Below, in pieces: positions 47,521 through 59,117 of a stretch of 64,000 bases of DNA. The position numbers and the translations under genes are program-made. The first letter of the stretch is position 1. The number at the start of each line of letters is the position of its first letter. Under the pieces are notes generated by a model, which was given only the letters and a program-made list of their open reading frames with translations, was not told the origin of the DNA and ran no database searches. Source of the DNA: Primula veris (taxonomy: Eukaryota > Streptophyta > Magnoliopsida > Ericales > Primulaceae); assembly GCA_963682055.1 (NCBI GenBank), contig OY821741.1, forward strand, positions 24,436,711 through 24,500,710. The letters are read 5' to 3'.

Positions 47521-47650
47521 CAGTCATCAGGGAAAGACGTGTCATCAGATCCGAGCCTATATGCGATGTCATGTGTACGTTTCTGGTCAGATTTTCAAAT
47601 GCAATCTTAGCAGGGTTGTTTTGAGCTTCTTTTGAGTTACAGTTAAATCA
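47521..47650 (-). pseudogene. DRB-like exon relic b (second half of the dsRBD)
   Basis: The minus strand reads SKEAQNNPAKIAFENLTRNV followed by HM..IGSDLMTRLSL and a donor-like GTAACT. The EAQNxxAKxAFexLT pattern is the C-terminal helix of a dsRBD. It is arranged head to head with relic c. Confidence 0.75.
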
Positions 47651-47887
47651 GTGGTAGAAAAAAATAATCCGTTCACAATTACGGCTATAATTCACAACCC
47701 AACCTTCACCGCAACCATAATCGTGAACGGATTACCCTTTTCCACCATTGATTCTAGCCGTAACTTAAAAGAAGCTCAAAACAACGATGTTAAGATTGCA
47801 TTTGAGAATCTCACCAGAACTGTACATGTGGCACCGCCTCTGGTCTCGGCTCTGATGGCCTGTCTTTCTGCTAGTTATTGTGTTTAG
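47651..47887 (+). pseudogene. DRB-like exon relic c, inverted copy
   Basis: The plus-strand open frame contains FTITAIIHNPTFTATIIVNG then LPFSTIDSSRNLKEAQNN and VKIAFENLTRTVHVA. It is the only relic on this strand and has no intact N-terminal start (MYKSKLQ-like) or other exons. Confidence 0.78.
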
Positions 47888-48449
47888 GAAACTATACTGT
47901 TTCTCCGTATTTAATTTTACTAGCATTATTGTTATCGTTATTGTTTTTTCATTAGATTGTTTGTATGGTTACTCATTGATTACATTGTTATATAATTTTG
48001 CCAAGATTGCATATTGTCTACAGCGTTTTTATTTTTCATTTTAGTATTGATTATGTTTAATTTTTTAACATAAAATAATAAAAATTGATGGAGTTCTATA
48101 CTAAATTGTTCGTAGTTACAGTAAATTAAAAAAAGCAATGGATTTACTTAAACAAATAGTGGTTGTTTAACACCATGTTTTTATTGATACGAGTAATGGT
48201 TCGTCATGATATTGTTAAAATTCTGTTTGATCAGGATTGTTAGTATTTTTATTAGTAGTATCACTGTTTTGCCTAGTATCACTAAAAATTGCTACACGCT
48301 CAAATTTTCTTGAACGAATTTCATGATCAATTGGCCACTTCTTCTTCATGGAGAATTCAAGAATAAGATGCTAGTCAATAAATTAAATACTACTAACAAA
48401 AAGCTACTAGGAATAGTCAAACAAGTAACAATCAATTTTCCTCAAAAAA

Positions 48450-48645
48450 CACTCACCAGTAGGAAGAGGAGTCGCCGGAGCGGGTTCTCAAAAAGGTGCC
48501 ACGTATAGATGACCAGGGAGGGTGTCGAAAGCGGGCTTAGCAGCGCTGTTTTGAGAAGCTTTTGAGTTACCGTCAGGTTCTGTTGTGGAGCATAGTGAGC
48601 CATTAACTGTAACAGTTGCGGTATAGGAGAGTAATAATATTAATT
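48450..48645 (-). pseudogene. DRB-like exon relic d
   Basis: The minus strand reads YTATVTVNGSLCSTTEPDGN then SKASQNSAAKPAFDTLPGHL and YVAPF-stop, followed by CTTCCTACTGGTGAGTG (donor-like). It is the clearest dsRBD match of the cluster but lacks the N-terminal strand-helix. Confidence 0.78.
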
Positions 48646-48964
48646 ATTCTGTAGGACTCATATTATATCATGCTTGTTTACAATAAACAAATTTGTAATT
48701 GCTACTAAATAAGTATTGATCGTACTGCATATGCTAACAAGGGGTATATGTTCTTATTTATACTACTAATAATACTACCGGTTACAAATTGTACCTGGTT
48801 ACACAAGCAATCCAATCAAAACACTAACAATAACAAAAAGTAAAACAGAACCCAAGTAAGATATTAGTCAATAGATTAAATACAACTCCACTACTAACAA
48901 AAAAGTTTTTTTTTTTTGTAATCACTACTAGAAGTAGTTAAACAAACAACAAATTATTTTCCTA

Positions 48965-49490
48965 AATACACTCACCAGTAGGAAGACAGGCCATCCGAAC
49001 GGAACCCAGATAAGACGCCACATGTACAACAACCGCTTAAAATTGTAAAGAAATTAATGATCACTATAATCAATGAGTAATCACACAAGCAATCTATTAA
49101 GAACACTAGTATCATCACAAGATAGTGTAAAACTACTAAACCTTAAAAAACTATTAATTTTCCTAAAAAAACAATTACCAGTAGGAAGATGGGTCTTCCG
49201 AGCCGAGTCGAAAGAGGATGCCATGTGTACACCAACTGATTAAAATTGTAAAAAAACTAATGATCATTATGATCAAAGAGTAACCCCATAAGCAATATAA
49301 TAAGAATACTAGTAATATACTAATATCACAAGATAGTGTTGAACATTTTATTTCCTATATAAAAAATCAAGTTAGATACTAGTCTAGTTAAAACAACAAA
49401 TTAGTATTTTCCTAAAAATTAATAATCTCTATATTCAAAGAGTATTTTCCTCAAAAAAGTCAATACCAGTACGAAAACGGTGCCAACGAC
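48965..49490 (-). pseudogene. three short DRB-like exon 3'-end relics (e, f, g)
   Basis: Near 48970-49030, 49175-49235 and 49465-49490 the plus strand repeats CACCAGTAGGAAGA...CC(G/A)A..CG.A..(C/A)AGA.GATGCCA(C/T)GTGTACA. This is the end of the dsRBD exon (VHVAS.LGS...ACLPT) plus the donor GTGAGT. Each is followed by AATTGTAAA.AAATTAATGATCA.TAT. The spacing of a few hundred bases suggests stepwise tandem duplication of an exon/intron edge. Confidence 0.6.
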
Positions 49491-49599
49491 CGATTAAAAT
49501 TGCAAATAAAATTACTGATCAAAGAGTAGAACACCGGCAATATCACAAGATAGTGTTAAAATACTAAAAGTAGTTAAATAACAAATTAGCATTTTCCTT

Positions 49600-49868
49600 A
49601 CAAAATACACTCACATGCCACGTATACAACCTCCGATTCCACGTGTACAATACCAGAGAGAAACTCAAAACACGATTTTAGCGGACGGTATTTAGAGCGG
49701 CTTTAGAGTTACGGTCAGGTTGGTTGTGTGGCTGAGTATGGTTCGCTGTTAACGGTAACGGTGGCGTGAAACTCGGTTATGATCCAGACCCGTGTTTAAC
49801 GGCGTTTGGTACACCGGTAACGACCATTGAAGGAGTTGACAAAGGTTTTGTAGCTTCGATTTGTACAT
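49600..49868 (-). pseudogene. DRB-like gene start: dsRBD1 exon, frameshifted (relic h)
   Basis: ATG at 49868 opens MYKSKLQNLCQLLQWSLPVY then QTPLNTGLDHN. After a frame change it continues EFHATVTVNSEPYSATQPT, then broken C-terminal helix sequence. MYKxxLQ...WxLPxY is the usual start of plant DRB (HYL1/DRB family) proteins, which partner Dicer-like enzymes. This is probably the ancestral first exon from which the neighbouring relics were copied. At least one frameshift and several stops make it non-functional. Confidence 0.78.
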
Positions 49869-50532
49869 TATTGATTTATTATTGTTTTTTTTTGTTGATT
49901 TATTATTGTTATTGTTATTAGAGAGAGTTAAAATGGTTTATATATAACGTAAGAGTTTCCGGTACATATTCTACTATATCCAATGGTAAACATCTACCAC
50001 TGATTTTTATATAATTTCAATGTGCAAAATTATATATATTAAAATCATTGACTTCTTTTTTAATTAATATTTAAGTTTTGGTGTGCGTTCTCAACAAAAA
50101 TTGTAGAGATGAGATTTACGCTCAGGGCTACTCCTAGCTAAATAAAATTAGCGTGATGATATATTTTTTGACACACACTAAGTGACTATTGATTTACTTT
50201 GATATATCTTTGGGAAACTATGTAAGGATGTGTCGAAAAGTATCCACATGTATCATCACTCCTAAAATGAAAATAAGCAAACATCTAGATAATACAGAGC
50301 TTTCATTGTTTAACAAAACCAACCTATGACCAATTTAACCATCTGGAAAACAATGCCACCTGACGTTAGAAGAGAAAAGTAAAGCTATATCCAAAGGAAA
50401 TACACTCCATTATGACTTAAAGCTTGTTTAGATATTTAAATAGATTACAACCCAATACTTTCTCAAGCATTTAAAGAAAATTACAAACTAAGATGAAAAA
50501 ATTTAATGATTGGACTAACTTAATATAAAATC
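49869..50532. other. AT-rich spacer, nothing recognised
   Basis: Upstream side of relic h. It contains T-rich TTATTGTT repeats and otherwise no feature I can support. Confidence 0.5.
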
Positions 50533-53040
50533 TGTCACTCCTCAGATTTGGATAAACCCGAATTGTCAATATAAATTAAATGAGTTTTAAATAAAAATGC
50601 AATAAACGAGATTTCAATGAATTAAATTTATAATTACAAAACCAGATAGCTAAACAAGATATGCCGATTATCACATTTGGTAGATCTATTGACCTAATGG
50701 TAGGCAATGATTTTCATATATGATAATAGAAAAGAAAGAGTTCAAACGAAACTATAAAATTCGACATGACCTTTGCGTTTTTTATGTGTTTCCATAAAAA
50801 TAATTCTGCTCATAAAACCATTCAACTACAAGTGTGCCAATACGATTTCACGAAATAAAACAACAGCAAAAACGTCATTATTACCTATCTTGCAATCCAC
50901 CAAATACGAATACAATATAAATGATTGTTTTAAAACGAGGCTTGTCTAAAATAAATAATTTAGTGTGCATGCGGTTAAGGGTGTTTACATTCTAAACCAA
51001 TCTCGCAAGCAGACAACTCTAAGCGTCTTCATGACTAGACCAACACCTGTATATCGATAAGGAACAAAATGTATAGAAAAAGTAAAGGAGGTAAGAAAAC
51101 AATTTTCGCTTTAAATAAATGGGCACACACACAGCCTATCAGTTACATCTCAACCAATATAATAAACACGCGTTATAACCAAATACAGACAATGTCTTAA
51201 GCCGACAAGCAAATAATAGAATCACTTAAATAACCGAATCAATACAATAATAAATACAATCATTAATCAAATCTCAAAGTCATCACAACTCATTCACAAG
51301 ACTAACACATAAGATATTTAAAACATAACATGCACACTTGGCCAACACACACTTAACCAACACACAATTCGGAGCGATCCCCCGTGTCACAGTACCTCTT
51401 TATGCAATGAGACCCTCACCTACTTAGACGGAGTACCGTGCCTAATTGGGGCCGGTTTCAGAAAGAGCTAAACTCAAGATAACCGATATTCCTCTTGCGC
51501 AAATTACAGCTATATAGGAACCTCATCTATATCCCAATGTAAGAACACCATCTATATCTCACCATAGGAACCCCCTCTGCAGTACACACACAACTCATCA
51601 TAGGAACCTCATCTATGATATACACGCATTCTTACTTTATTCAAAAGAAAAAATAGATAAATGTAAATCAATTAATCACCACGTAACACTTCTGAGTCAA
51701 CAAATCCAAGTTAACACATTTCATTTGCAATCCAATTCAACAACGAATACAGTTGCACACCAACACGTAAACAATAAAACAAATGATGACAATCGCAATA
51801 AGATACATTCGGTACACAATCACAATAATAATCCACTTTTAAAGATAAGTCAATTTTATTCAATAACCCAATCGCCAAATCAACGTCATTTATCAAACAT
51901 TCGATACATAACATAATAGTGGTACTAACTTAGTCAAGCAATTAAAATATTAGAGGAATAACGACACAAGTCAAACAAACAAAACAATTCAGCCACTTAA
52001 ATTTTAGATTGGTTTCTTCCCCCTTACCGAACCAAACGAGAGCTCGCTTGTAAACCGCCAAACAGAGCCGAAAACACAAAAAACACAGAAAGACCAGATC
52101 TGGACATCAACTTTATTACCCTTAAAATTGTCCCTAAATGCGATTAAAACAAGACACAGATCGATATAATTAATGTAAATTCGGATTAGGGTAAAACCCC
52201 CTAAAACATGATTTTATAAAAGTGAAAATCGAAGGAAGAGGCTTACATAGATAGATAGGGCTCGAATAGTAGATTAAGAAAAAATATTTGATTACAAAAA
52301 ACGGACATCCGAATACTCCGATATCAGCCTCCAAAGCGGTTGTCCGGAAAACCACAAACCAGCTCAACACCTGATCGCCAGACAGACCACTGGAGTGGTC
52401 GCTGGACTTGGCCGCTGTTTTCTTTCTCTCTCATCTCTTCTCTCTTCTTCGTTCTTCTCCCCATTGAGCATATATATATATATATATATCATTCTATTAT
52501 AATAAGTCAATTCAATTCAAATGAGCCTACCCAATTTAGCCACTATTTTCCAAAAATACCCCTACACTTTTATATTAATTACAATAATATCATACTACCA
52601 TAAAAATATAAAAAGTAAAAACTAATAAAACTATTTATCCCTCTTTAACAACCAAATATTCTTTTAAATTTTAAACTATGTTTTTTTGTATTATCCACGT
52701 ACTTATATCATAACTATACTTATTTTTTATATTTTTATTGCATTACGCATCGCACACGCAACACGTGGGGCATGATTACCAGTATATACATATGTACGGC
52801 TGTGTGTATGTATGTTATATAAACGTGTGTGTCTATATATATATTATGTTTTAGATTTTTATTTAAATAACCGCCTTAGCCCACATAATTATTACTAATT
52901 ACAAATATAACCCAATCATTATTGTTACATATGCATCACTACGTTATTTATTTCACATATATTCACTTACACAATACATTAATGTTACTTTAAAAAAAAT
53001 ACAAATTAACAATAACTACGGAAATTTCCGAGACGTTACA
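50533..53040 (-). mobile_element. candidate long LTR (~2.5 kb) of a Ty3/gypsy element
   Basis: The plus strand starts TGTCACTCCTCAGATTTGG and ends AATTTCCGAGACGTTACA, i.e. TGTAACGTCTCGGAAATT...GAGTGACA on the minus strand. On the minus strand it is preceded by GAAATTTTTTTAAGTTGGTG and AGAA, the layout found before the 3' LTR of Tekay-like elements. No flanking TSD, primer site or pol was found, so this is a candidate. It includes a (TA)n run at 52470-52489. Confidence 0.45.
52175..52440 (+). repeat. direct repeat, left copy (partner 54637-54885)
   Basis: Shared landmarks: TCGGATTAGGGTAAAACCCC, ACATGATTTTATAAAAGTGA, CGAAGGAAGAGGCTTACA, GATATCAGCCTCCAAA, CAGCTCAACACCTGATCGCC, GACCACTG.AGTGGTC. 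Copies are roughly 85-90% alike by eye, ~2.46 kb apart. Confidence 0.88.
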
Positions 53041-54636
53041 TTCTCACCAACTTAAAAAAATTTCGTACAGAAATTTAGCACGCACAATGGTCGTCAAAAT
53101 CTAATGAGTATCAAGTTAATAAGGAACCGGTTTGAGGAGTGAAGAAAATCTAGGTCCAACATGATAGAAAGGGAAACGAACCGTGGAGCAACCATTAAAA
53201 TTTCACGAAAGGTCGTTTACAATTCCCACCCAAGAGAGATCACACAAATTTATGCTACCGCATTCACATTAAAGGATGTATTTACAGCCAAACAATATAT
53301 GTTTCCATATATAAAACAACATAAGTACATATTCATTTACTAAAAAAAACATCACCTCATATCACAATTGTACGACAAATCTCATTAAATCTTCCCACAA
53401 ATGTCTTACTCAAACCAAACAACACTACTCAAGAGAAAAGTGACTGTTAATGTTTATGAATTCTATTAGCAAAACCAAATAATATATCAAACGCTACTTC
53501 TAAAGACCTCTGTTTTTGAAAATATTTAAAATCCCTCTTTAATTATGCCACTGGTTCTAAACAAGTGATGTAACCAACACTACTCAATGAGCAGCTCCAG
53601 ATATTTTAAGATCTCTCTCGCTCTCTCTCAACCTTCATTGTGTATACAAGCAAACTAATAGCCTAAAACCTCACTTTTGGGGTTAGTTGATTTAAATATC
53701 TAAGAACGGAATGCGATGGTATAATGCCATGTAGTACCACAAAGAGTTCAGACTACAAACTTTCTCAACATAATTTCAATCTGTATCGTTAGTGCATAAG
53801 TACAAAACAAATGTCTGTATAACACCCCATTGTAAAATCGGCCTTAGCATGAAAGGAAGAGAAGCAGAACAACAGTAACTTAAAAAAAAAATCTGGTAAG
53901 ACGACACAACAACCCTGATTTATTAATCTATAGACTTATTCTTCTGAAAAATTTGAGAAAACTCTTTAATTATAAAAACAGTCACTAGAAGTTAATTAAC
54001 TGTTCACTTGAAAAGGTCCAAAACGATGACCACATCAACAATGTTCGCCCAATTACCATATTTACATATACGTGTCACAAAAACTCAGTGCAATATTATT
54101 CTCTTAGCCCTTACACATACATCACATACACTTACCAACATAACCAAACGAAAGAAAACAGAATTATAGAACACCAAAAAATTAGTAAAAAGAAATTCTC
54201 ACAACACTTCGCGAAAACTCAAATAAAATAATAATATATTTTTATCACTATATCAATGTACTCCCGAAGACCGGTAGCTAGTCGGTACCTCGTTCGCCCA
54301 TACAATATCATCGTGGTCATGAAGACCGGTAACAAATCGGTGAATCATGTATCCGGTGATATGAAAATTAAGAAAACTCTTCATCTGCAAGTTTTGTCGC
54401 GTCCGACTAACTCAAAAATCATTATACTTTCAAAACTCACATAAATATATAAAATACATACACGAATATCACACCTCAACAAAATTTAGACAAAAAAGAA
54501 ACATATTACTTTTGATCAAATCAATACCAAGAACGTTCAGCGCATGCCAAATATTGGAATGCAGTTTTTAGTAATATAAAAGAAAAAAATGAATTACGAG
54601 AATATAATCACTGATATAGACACAAAGCACATGCAC
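53041..54636. other. AT-rich interval between the direct repeats, nothing coding recognised
   Basis: It begins with the LTR-adjacent TTCTCACCAACTTAAAAAAA segment. A GAAGACCGGTA.C.A.TCGGT word occurs twice (54268, 54322). No supported gene. Confidence 0.5.
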
Positions 54637-54885
54637 ATTTCGGATTAGGGTAAAACCCCCAAAAACATGATTTTATAAAAGTGAAAATCGAAGGAAGAGG
54701 CTTACACAGATAGATAGGGCTCGAAAAGTAGATTCAGAAAAAGTTACAAAAAACGGACACCCGAAGACCCCGATATCAGCCTCCAAATCGGCTATCCGGA
54801 AAACCGCAAACCAGCTCAACACCTGATCGCCGGACAGACCACTGAAGTGGTCACCGGACCTGGCCGCTGTATTCTCTCTCTCATG
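54637..54885 (+). repeat. direct repeat, right copy (partner 52175-52440)
   Basis: Same landmarks as the left copy; probably a fragment of a second copy of the candidate LTR. Confidence 0.88.
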
Positions 54886-56219
54886 TAATTCATGTAATTC
54901 ATATAAATAAGGGTGTGAAACATTCGAAATAACTTATGACAATAAGTTGGAAACTGTGATGCGATGAATTATAGTGATACTAATAATTATTTTGTCATTG
55001 GATTAAGACCAGATGTAAATAAATAGTGGAATTCCTATATCAATCGATGATATGTCTATAGTGTATGCATTTTGATTCTCGACATGAGTGTTGGATTTTA
55101 TTGCTTGTTATGGTAAAGTATGTTGAATGAACTGTTATTGGTTTTATGTGCTCGGAAAGCTATCTAGTAAAAGTAATCGGGTATATATAAAAATATGATG
55201 ATCGAGAATACATTATTTTGTATAACATGTGCATGCATATTCACCCACATTTATATCTTTCAATTTCAACAGGTTTAGCTTTTCTTTTGAAAAATTATTA
55301 TCAGCTCAGTCGTTCTAGCTTCTATTTTGGTGGAAATTATTGTTCGATTTTCATTTGATTGTAGAATAGGTGTTATTAGATTGGTATTATTTTATTTATA
55401 AATAAATAAATTACATAACATTGGTAATGTGTAATTTGATTGCAGTGTTCGTATTTACCCTTTAAAATAGTGAATCTCATTATTGATTGAGATTGTAGTA
55501 GATATTCAGAAGAAATAATTTAATGGTGTAATGTTACTTTAGAAGTGAATAAAATCTTTATATTACGTGTTATTAAATGTTATTTGTTTTATTACTTTCG
55601 ATTTGCTATTCATATGAACAATGTGACTTTATTTGGATCAATTTGTACAATGTTAACGTAGTGATGTTTGACATGTATCCATCTATGTGTTGATAAGTTT
55701 AGCGGGTTATTGTTTTACTTTGTTGTTTTGATATTTGTTGACATTTTTAGGTCGTGAATGTACAAACCTCAAGAGAGTAAAATTTCATATTTACTTTGAA
55801 TTAAATTTTGTTTTGTTTTATTTGAATAGTGAAATTGACGTATCCAGTGTTTAAGTAGGATGAGTATCTAAAATTCTTTAATTTCTTATATTAGATTTTA
55901 GATTACCATTTGAACATGTTGTGGCAAGCTCGGTGCATCTAACATCTCTTTATTCGTGTTAGGTAATTGTGTGTGATTTTGCGAGTTGGCTTTCATTGTA
56001 ATACTTAAGTTTTTATATAATGTAAAAATTTAGGTTGATTCAACTTTTCTTACAAGTTTTCTTAGGTGCTATTAGCCTAACAATAACGTATGGATGTAAT
56101 GTTAGTTGCTACTTATGGAGTTATTGATTTAGAAATTAATTACGTTGTGCGTGAGTTTGTGTGGCGGTACGGTTGTTGATTTCAATTTCTTTCTTTTTGC
56201 TCCATGAAATTAAGATTTA
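54886..56219. other. AT-rich spacer, left flank of the pogo-like element
   Basis: No frame, repeat or RNA gene could be supported. Confidence 0.5.
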
Positions 56220-57135
56220 CAGTAAAACCTCTCTATAAGAATACTCCATATAGGAATAAATCCCTATAGTAATAAAAAATCCCTGTCCCAACTCGGGCCA
56301 GTTCAAAATAGGAATAAACTCTCTATTTTCATATTCCGTAGTTTTTTATGGTCCCAGTTAGTTATAAATTCACCTCCTTATAGGAATAAAATACATTTCA
56401 TTACAAAAAAAAAATATATATCTAGTTACAATAAATTTATGATGATGTAAAATACTTATGTAAGGTTGTTTGCGATGATGACTTAATTTTTTGTGTTGCT
56501 ACCACATCTTTTAACTTGCGCATTCATACTAGCTCGTCGACATGGATACCATCTTGTTGAAGCCAAAACATTTCTAACTTTTCAACCATTTTAAAAGCTT
56601 CTTGACATGAAACCTTTTGTATTTCTATACTATCATCTTCCGGGTTATCTTCTTCTGCATCTTGACTAATTCTAGCAACGATTTCTTCATCGGTTAAAGT
56701 ATGCACAACTTGTTGTTCATTTGGATGATTGAGAAAAACATCCATATCCATTTGGTCATTATAGTGAAGTTGTGTGATTTGATTACTCAATTGTGTAGCT
56801 ACTCTTTGATTCTCTTCATCCATTTCATTTGTAGCTTGTATTTCAATGATATCAGAAGTACGAATTTTACAATGTTTAAAGCAATTCTCAATTGTGCGTG
56901 GCTTCACATCTATTGTCCATGAAGCAATTTTCTACATGCATGTATTTGTTTAACTAAACTTTTGATAGATTCATTTGTTTGTTTTAACTTATAATGTACC
57001 ATGTATATGTATCTAATATTATGTAAATACATATATTTTTTATTTTTGTAATATGTAAACTCTATACAGGAATAACCTCTCTATAGTAATATTTTTTCGT
57101 GGTCCTCACAATATGACTGTATAGAGGTTTTACTG
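56220..57135 (-). mobile_element. pogo/Lemi1-Emigrant-like DNA transposon, internally deleted
   Basis: The left end CAGTAAAACCTCTCTATA pairs with the right end TATAGAGGTTTTACTG and the 916-bp element is flanked by TA on both sides (56218-56219, 57136-57137), the target of the Tc1/mariner/pogo superfamily. CAGTAAAACCTCTATA ends are typical of the Arabidopsis MITE Emigrant and its relative Lemi1. Subterminal blocks repeat CTCTATA.AGGAATAA. The interior keeps only the end of a transposase frame. Confidence 0.92.
56524..56930 (-). pseudogene. pogo-like transposase C-terminal remnant
   Basis: The minus strand reads MKPRTIENCFKHCKIRTSDI and then an acidic tail with TDEEIVARISQDAEEDNPED, ending WLQQDGIHVDELV. 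The V-x-x-x-TI-NCF-x-H-C segment is what follows the DDE domain in plant pogo/tigger-like transposases. The CENP-B-like DNA-binding and catalytic parts are missing, so the element must depend on a transposase encoded elsewhere. Confidence 0.72.
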
Positions 57136-58135
57136 TAGTTGTTGGTGCTAGATAATGTTGTATTTTAAAATTTATTTATGAGTTAGTACCTAATGTCGGT
57201 TCAAATGGACTTATTAGACAATTGTGTTTGCACTAATATCTTTATATGTTTAAGTATTTGATCATGCATCATGGTGAGTGGGATTGTTATTGTGTGTATT
57301 AGTGTAATTTTCTGTTTAATATCTTATTATTATTCTTAAAAAAATGGAACCTTTGTGGAGATTATGATAAATTTCAGGATAACAGACGTTTTGCTTCATG
57401 TCAAATTTGTAGTTCTGTTAGTTTAGCAATATCTACTTCTCTGTTTTACCTGTAGTATAGAGTGCAATTTACTGTGTTTTGTTCACGTGTTAATTTCTTA
57501 TCATAATGGCATGGTTGAATTTCTTATGTGTTCATTTACCATTCTCCTAGTTATGTCTGTTTTGTACTTGTCAATAATTATTTAAAGGGAGTTGGTTTTG
57601 ATAGTATTGTTAGTGGCGAGACATGATGAAAATGCATATATTTATATAAGATATAATATTTATACTATATACTATACTATCCATGTGAGTGTGTGAAAAA
57701 AAGGAAAAAAAAACATTTGAAGGTTAGTAGGGCCCGACTAATTTTCAGATGGGATGTAATGGTTTTGATATTAACGGATTCTTGATGGATCAATTTGCTA
57801 CCGGTCTTCTTGAGTAAGTTATGTCGCTTACTTGAAATTTTATATCGATGTACAAATGAAGTATTGATTATCTACCGATTTTCGTAAGTGTGTTGATATA
57901 GTTTTATCTTACGTTATTATTATTACTATCTATGTTACTTTGGATATATATAAAAAAAAAGTAGCCAGGATTCGAAAAGAAAATGGTTTTTCGTTACAAC
58001 AATGTTCCTAGTAATTTTCTTCAAGTTTTGTGACAATATTTATTATTATTGTTATTTTTTTTTATTTGGATGTGTTATACTGACAAATGCAAGGTGATAC
58101 ACGTATAAATGTCTACATAAACAATTAGTTTATTA
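57136..58135. other. AT-rich spacer between the pogo-like element and element E
   Basis: No supported gene. It contains short A and TATA-rich tracts (57650-57720). Confidence 0.5.
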
Positions 58136-58140
58136 CTTTT
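58136..58140 (+). repeat. target-site duplication of element E, left (CTTTT)
   Basis: CTTTT before the 5' LTR; the same bases follow the 3' LTR at 63584-63588. Confidence 0.92.
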
Positions 58141-59103
58141 TGATGTGATCTTGATTGCGCTAACGAAGTGTTATTCACAAGCCCTTATTTCGACAATTAC
58201 AAATATAATGGCTAAAGAGTTTAAGGCGACATGTTATGGACTTAGACATGATATTCAGACAGATTACACGGATATGAAGACTAAAGGGAAACCGAAGCCG
58301 AATACGCAGCTGAATATGAGCTCAATTAATGTCCAAGACTTTGTTAATCAGATTGGTGTAGTTAAAGAAGCTTCTAATCAAGTTATTTTGGTGGTCATTA
58401 AGGTTGATACTTCAAGTGGCTTAAGTTATCAAAAGATTAATGCATCTTTGCTGATTATCAAAAGATTAATGCATCTTTGCTGAGATTCAATGCATTTGGA
58501 GGTGTTAAAGTCCATTATTGAAAAAGTCACGAATTTATAAAGGGGATGAACTCATTGTTGAGTGGTTATGCTGAATTAGAATGTATATGGTTTTATTTTG
58601 ATGTTTTCTAGGAGTTACATAAGTTGGAAGGTCATATGTCTTATGTACTATGAACCTATGTTTAATTAATGTTTTCTTTAGGATTTTCCAATTCTTGGAG
58701 GCTTGTTCCAAGTATAAATAGAGGTCATTTCAGATTGTAAATATTAAGTTTTTGATTAATATATTTGAGAGTTTTCTCTTTGGTTCTTCATTGAACTTTC
58801 CGAACTTATCAAGGGGTTACCTTGTAGCGTTCAAAACTGACTTATCAATTGGTATCCCACAACCGTTTGTGGCGTCTTCACATACCAAGGTTCTCACCTA
58901 TTTATAGGTGACGGGTCGCGGTTCCATACCATCTAATCATACCAAGGTTCCCACCTCTTTATAGGTGACGGGTCGCGGTCTTTAGTTTGGCTTTTATTTA
59001 TTGTTATTTTTATCATTGATTTTATTCTGCATTTGTTCAAGAAACCTGATAGATAGGTCCACCCCTTGGTTGATCTTGTGTCACCTTAGTCGATCACGCA
59101 TCA
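58141..59103 (+). mobile_element. 5' LTR of element E
   Basis: TGATGTGATCTTG...GATCACGCATCA. The first ~340 bp keep a diverged version of the pol C-terminal frame. TATA box AGTATAAATAGAGG at 58711-58724. Two copies of ACCAAGGTTC.CACCT.TTTATAGGTG with CGGGTCGCGGT lie at 58885-58980. Confidence 0.95.
58713..58720 (+). promoter_or_regulatory. TATA box of element E 5' LTR
   Basis: TATAAATA in the U3 part, repeated at 63193-63200 in the 3' LTR. Transcription should start some 30 bases downstream. Confidence 0.65.
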
Positions 59104-59105
59104 TT

Positions 59106-59117
59106 TGGTATCAGAGC
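59106..59117 (+). other. primer-binding site of element E (tRNA-iMet type)
   Basis: TGGTATCAGAGC, 2 bases after the LTR. Confidence 0.92.

Larger units (their letters stand above)
47150..48240. repeat. ~1.1-kb inverted duplication containing DRB-like exon
   Basis: Arms of ~500 bp meet near 47690. Pairing landmarks: ACATGGTGTTAAACAACCAC / GTGGTTGTTTAACACCATGT, CTCCATCAATT / AATTGATGGAG, and the dsRBD exon halves. The arms are diverged, with small insertions. Confidence 0.85.

Noticed and set aside
47651..47887. Independent small host gene on the plus strand
   Set aside because: The dsRBD-like frame lacks the N-terminus and is one arm of an inverted duplication of neighbouring relics.
51711..52603. 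Open frames in the candidate LTR
   Set aside because: Short, AT-rich, on both strands, no domain recognised.
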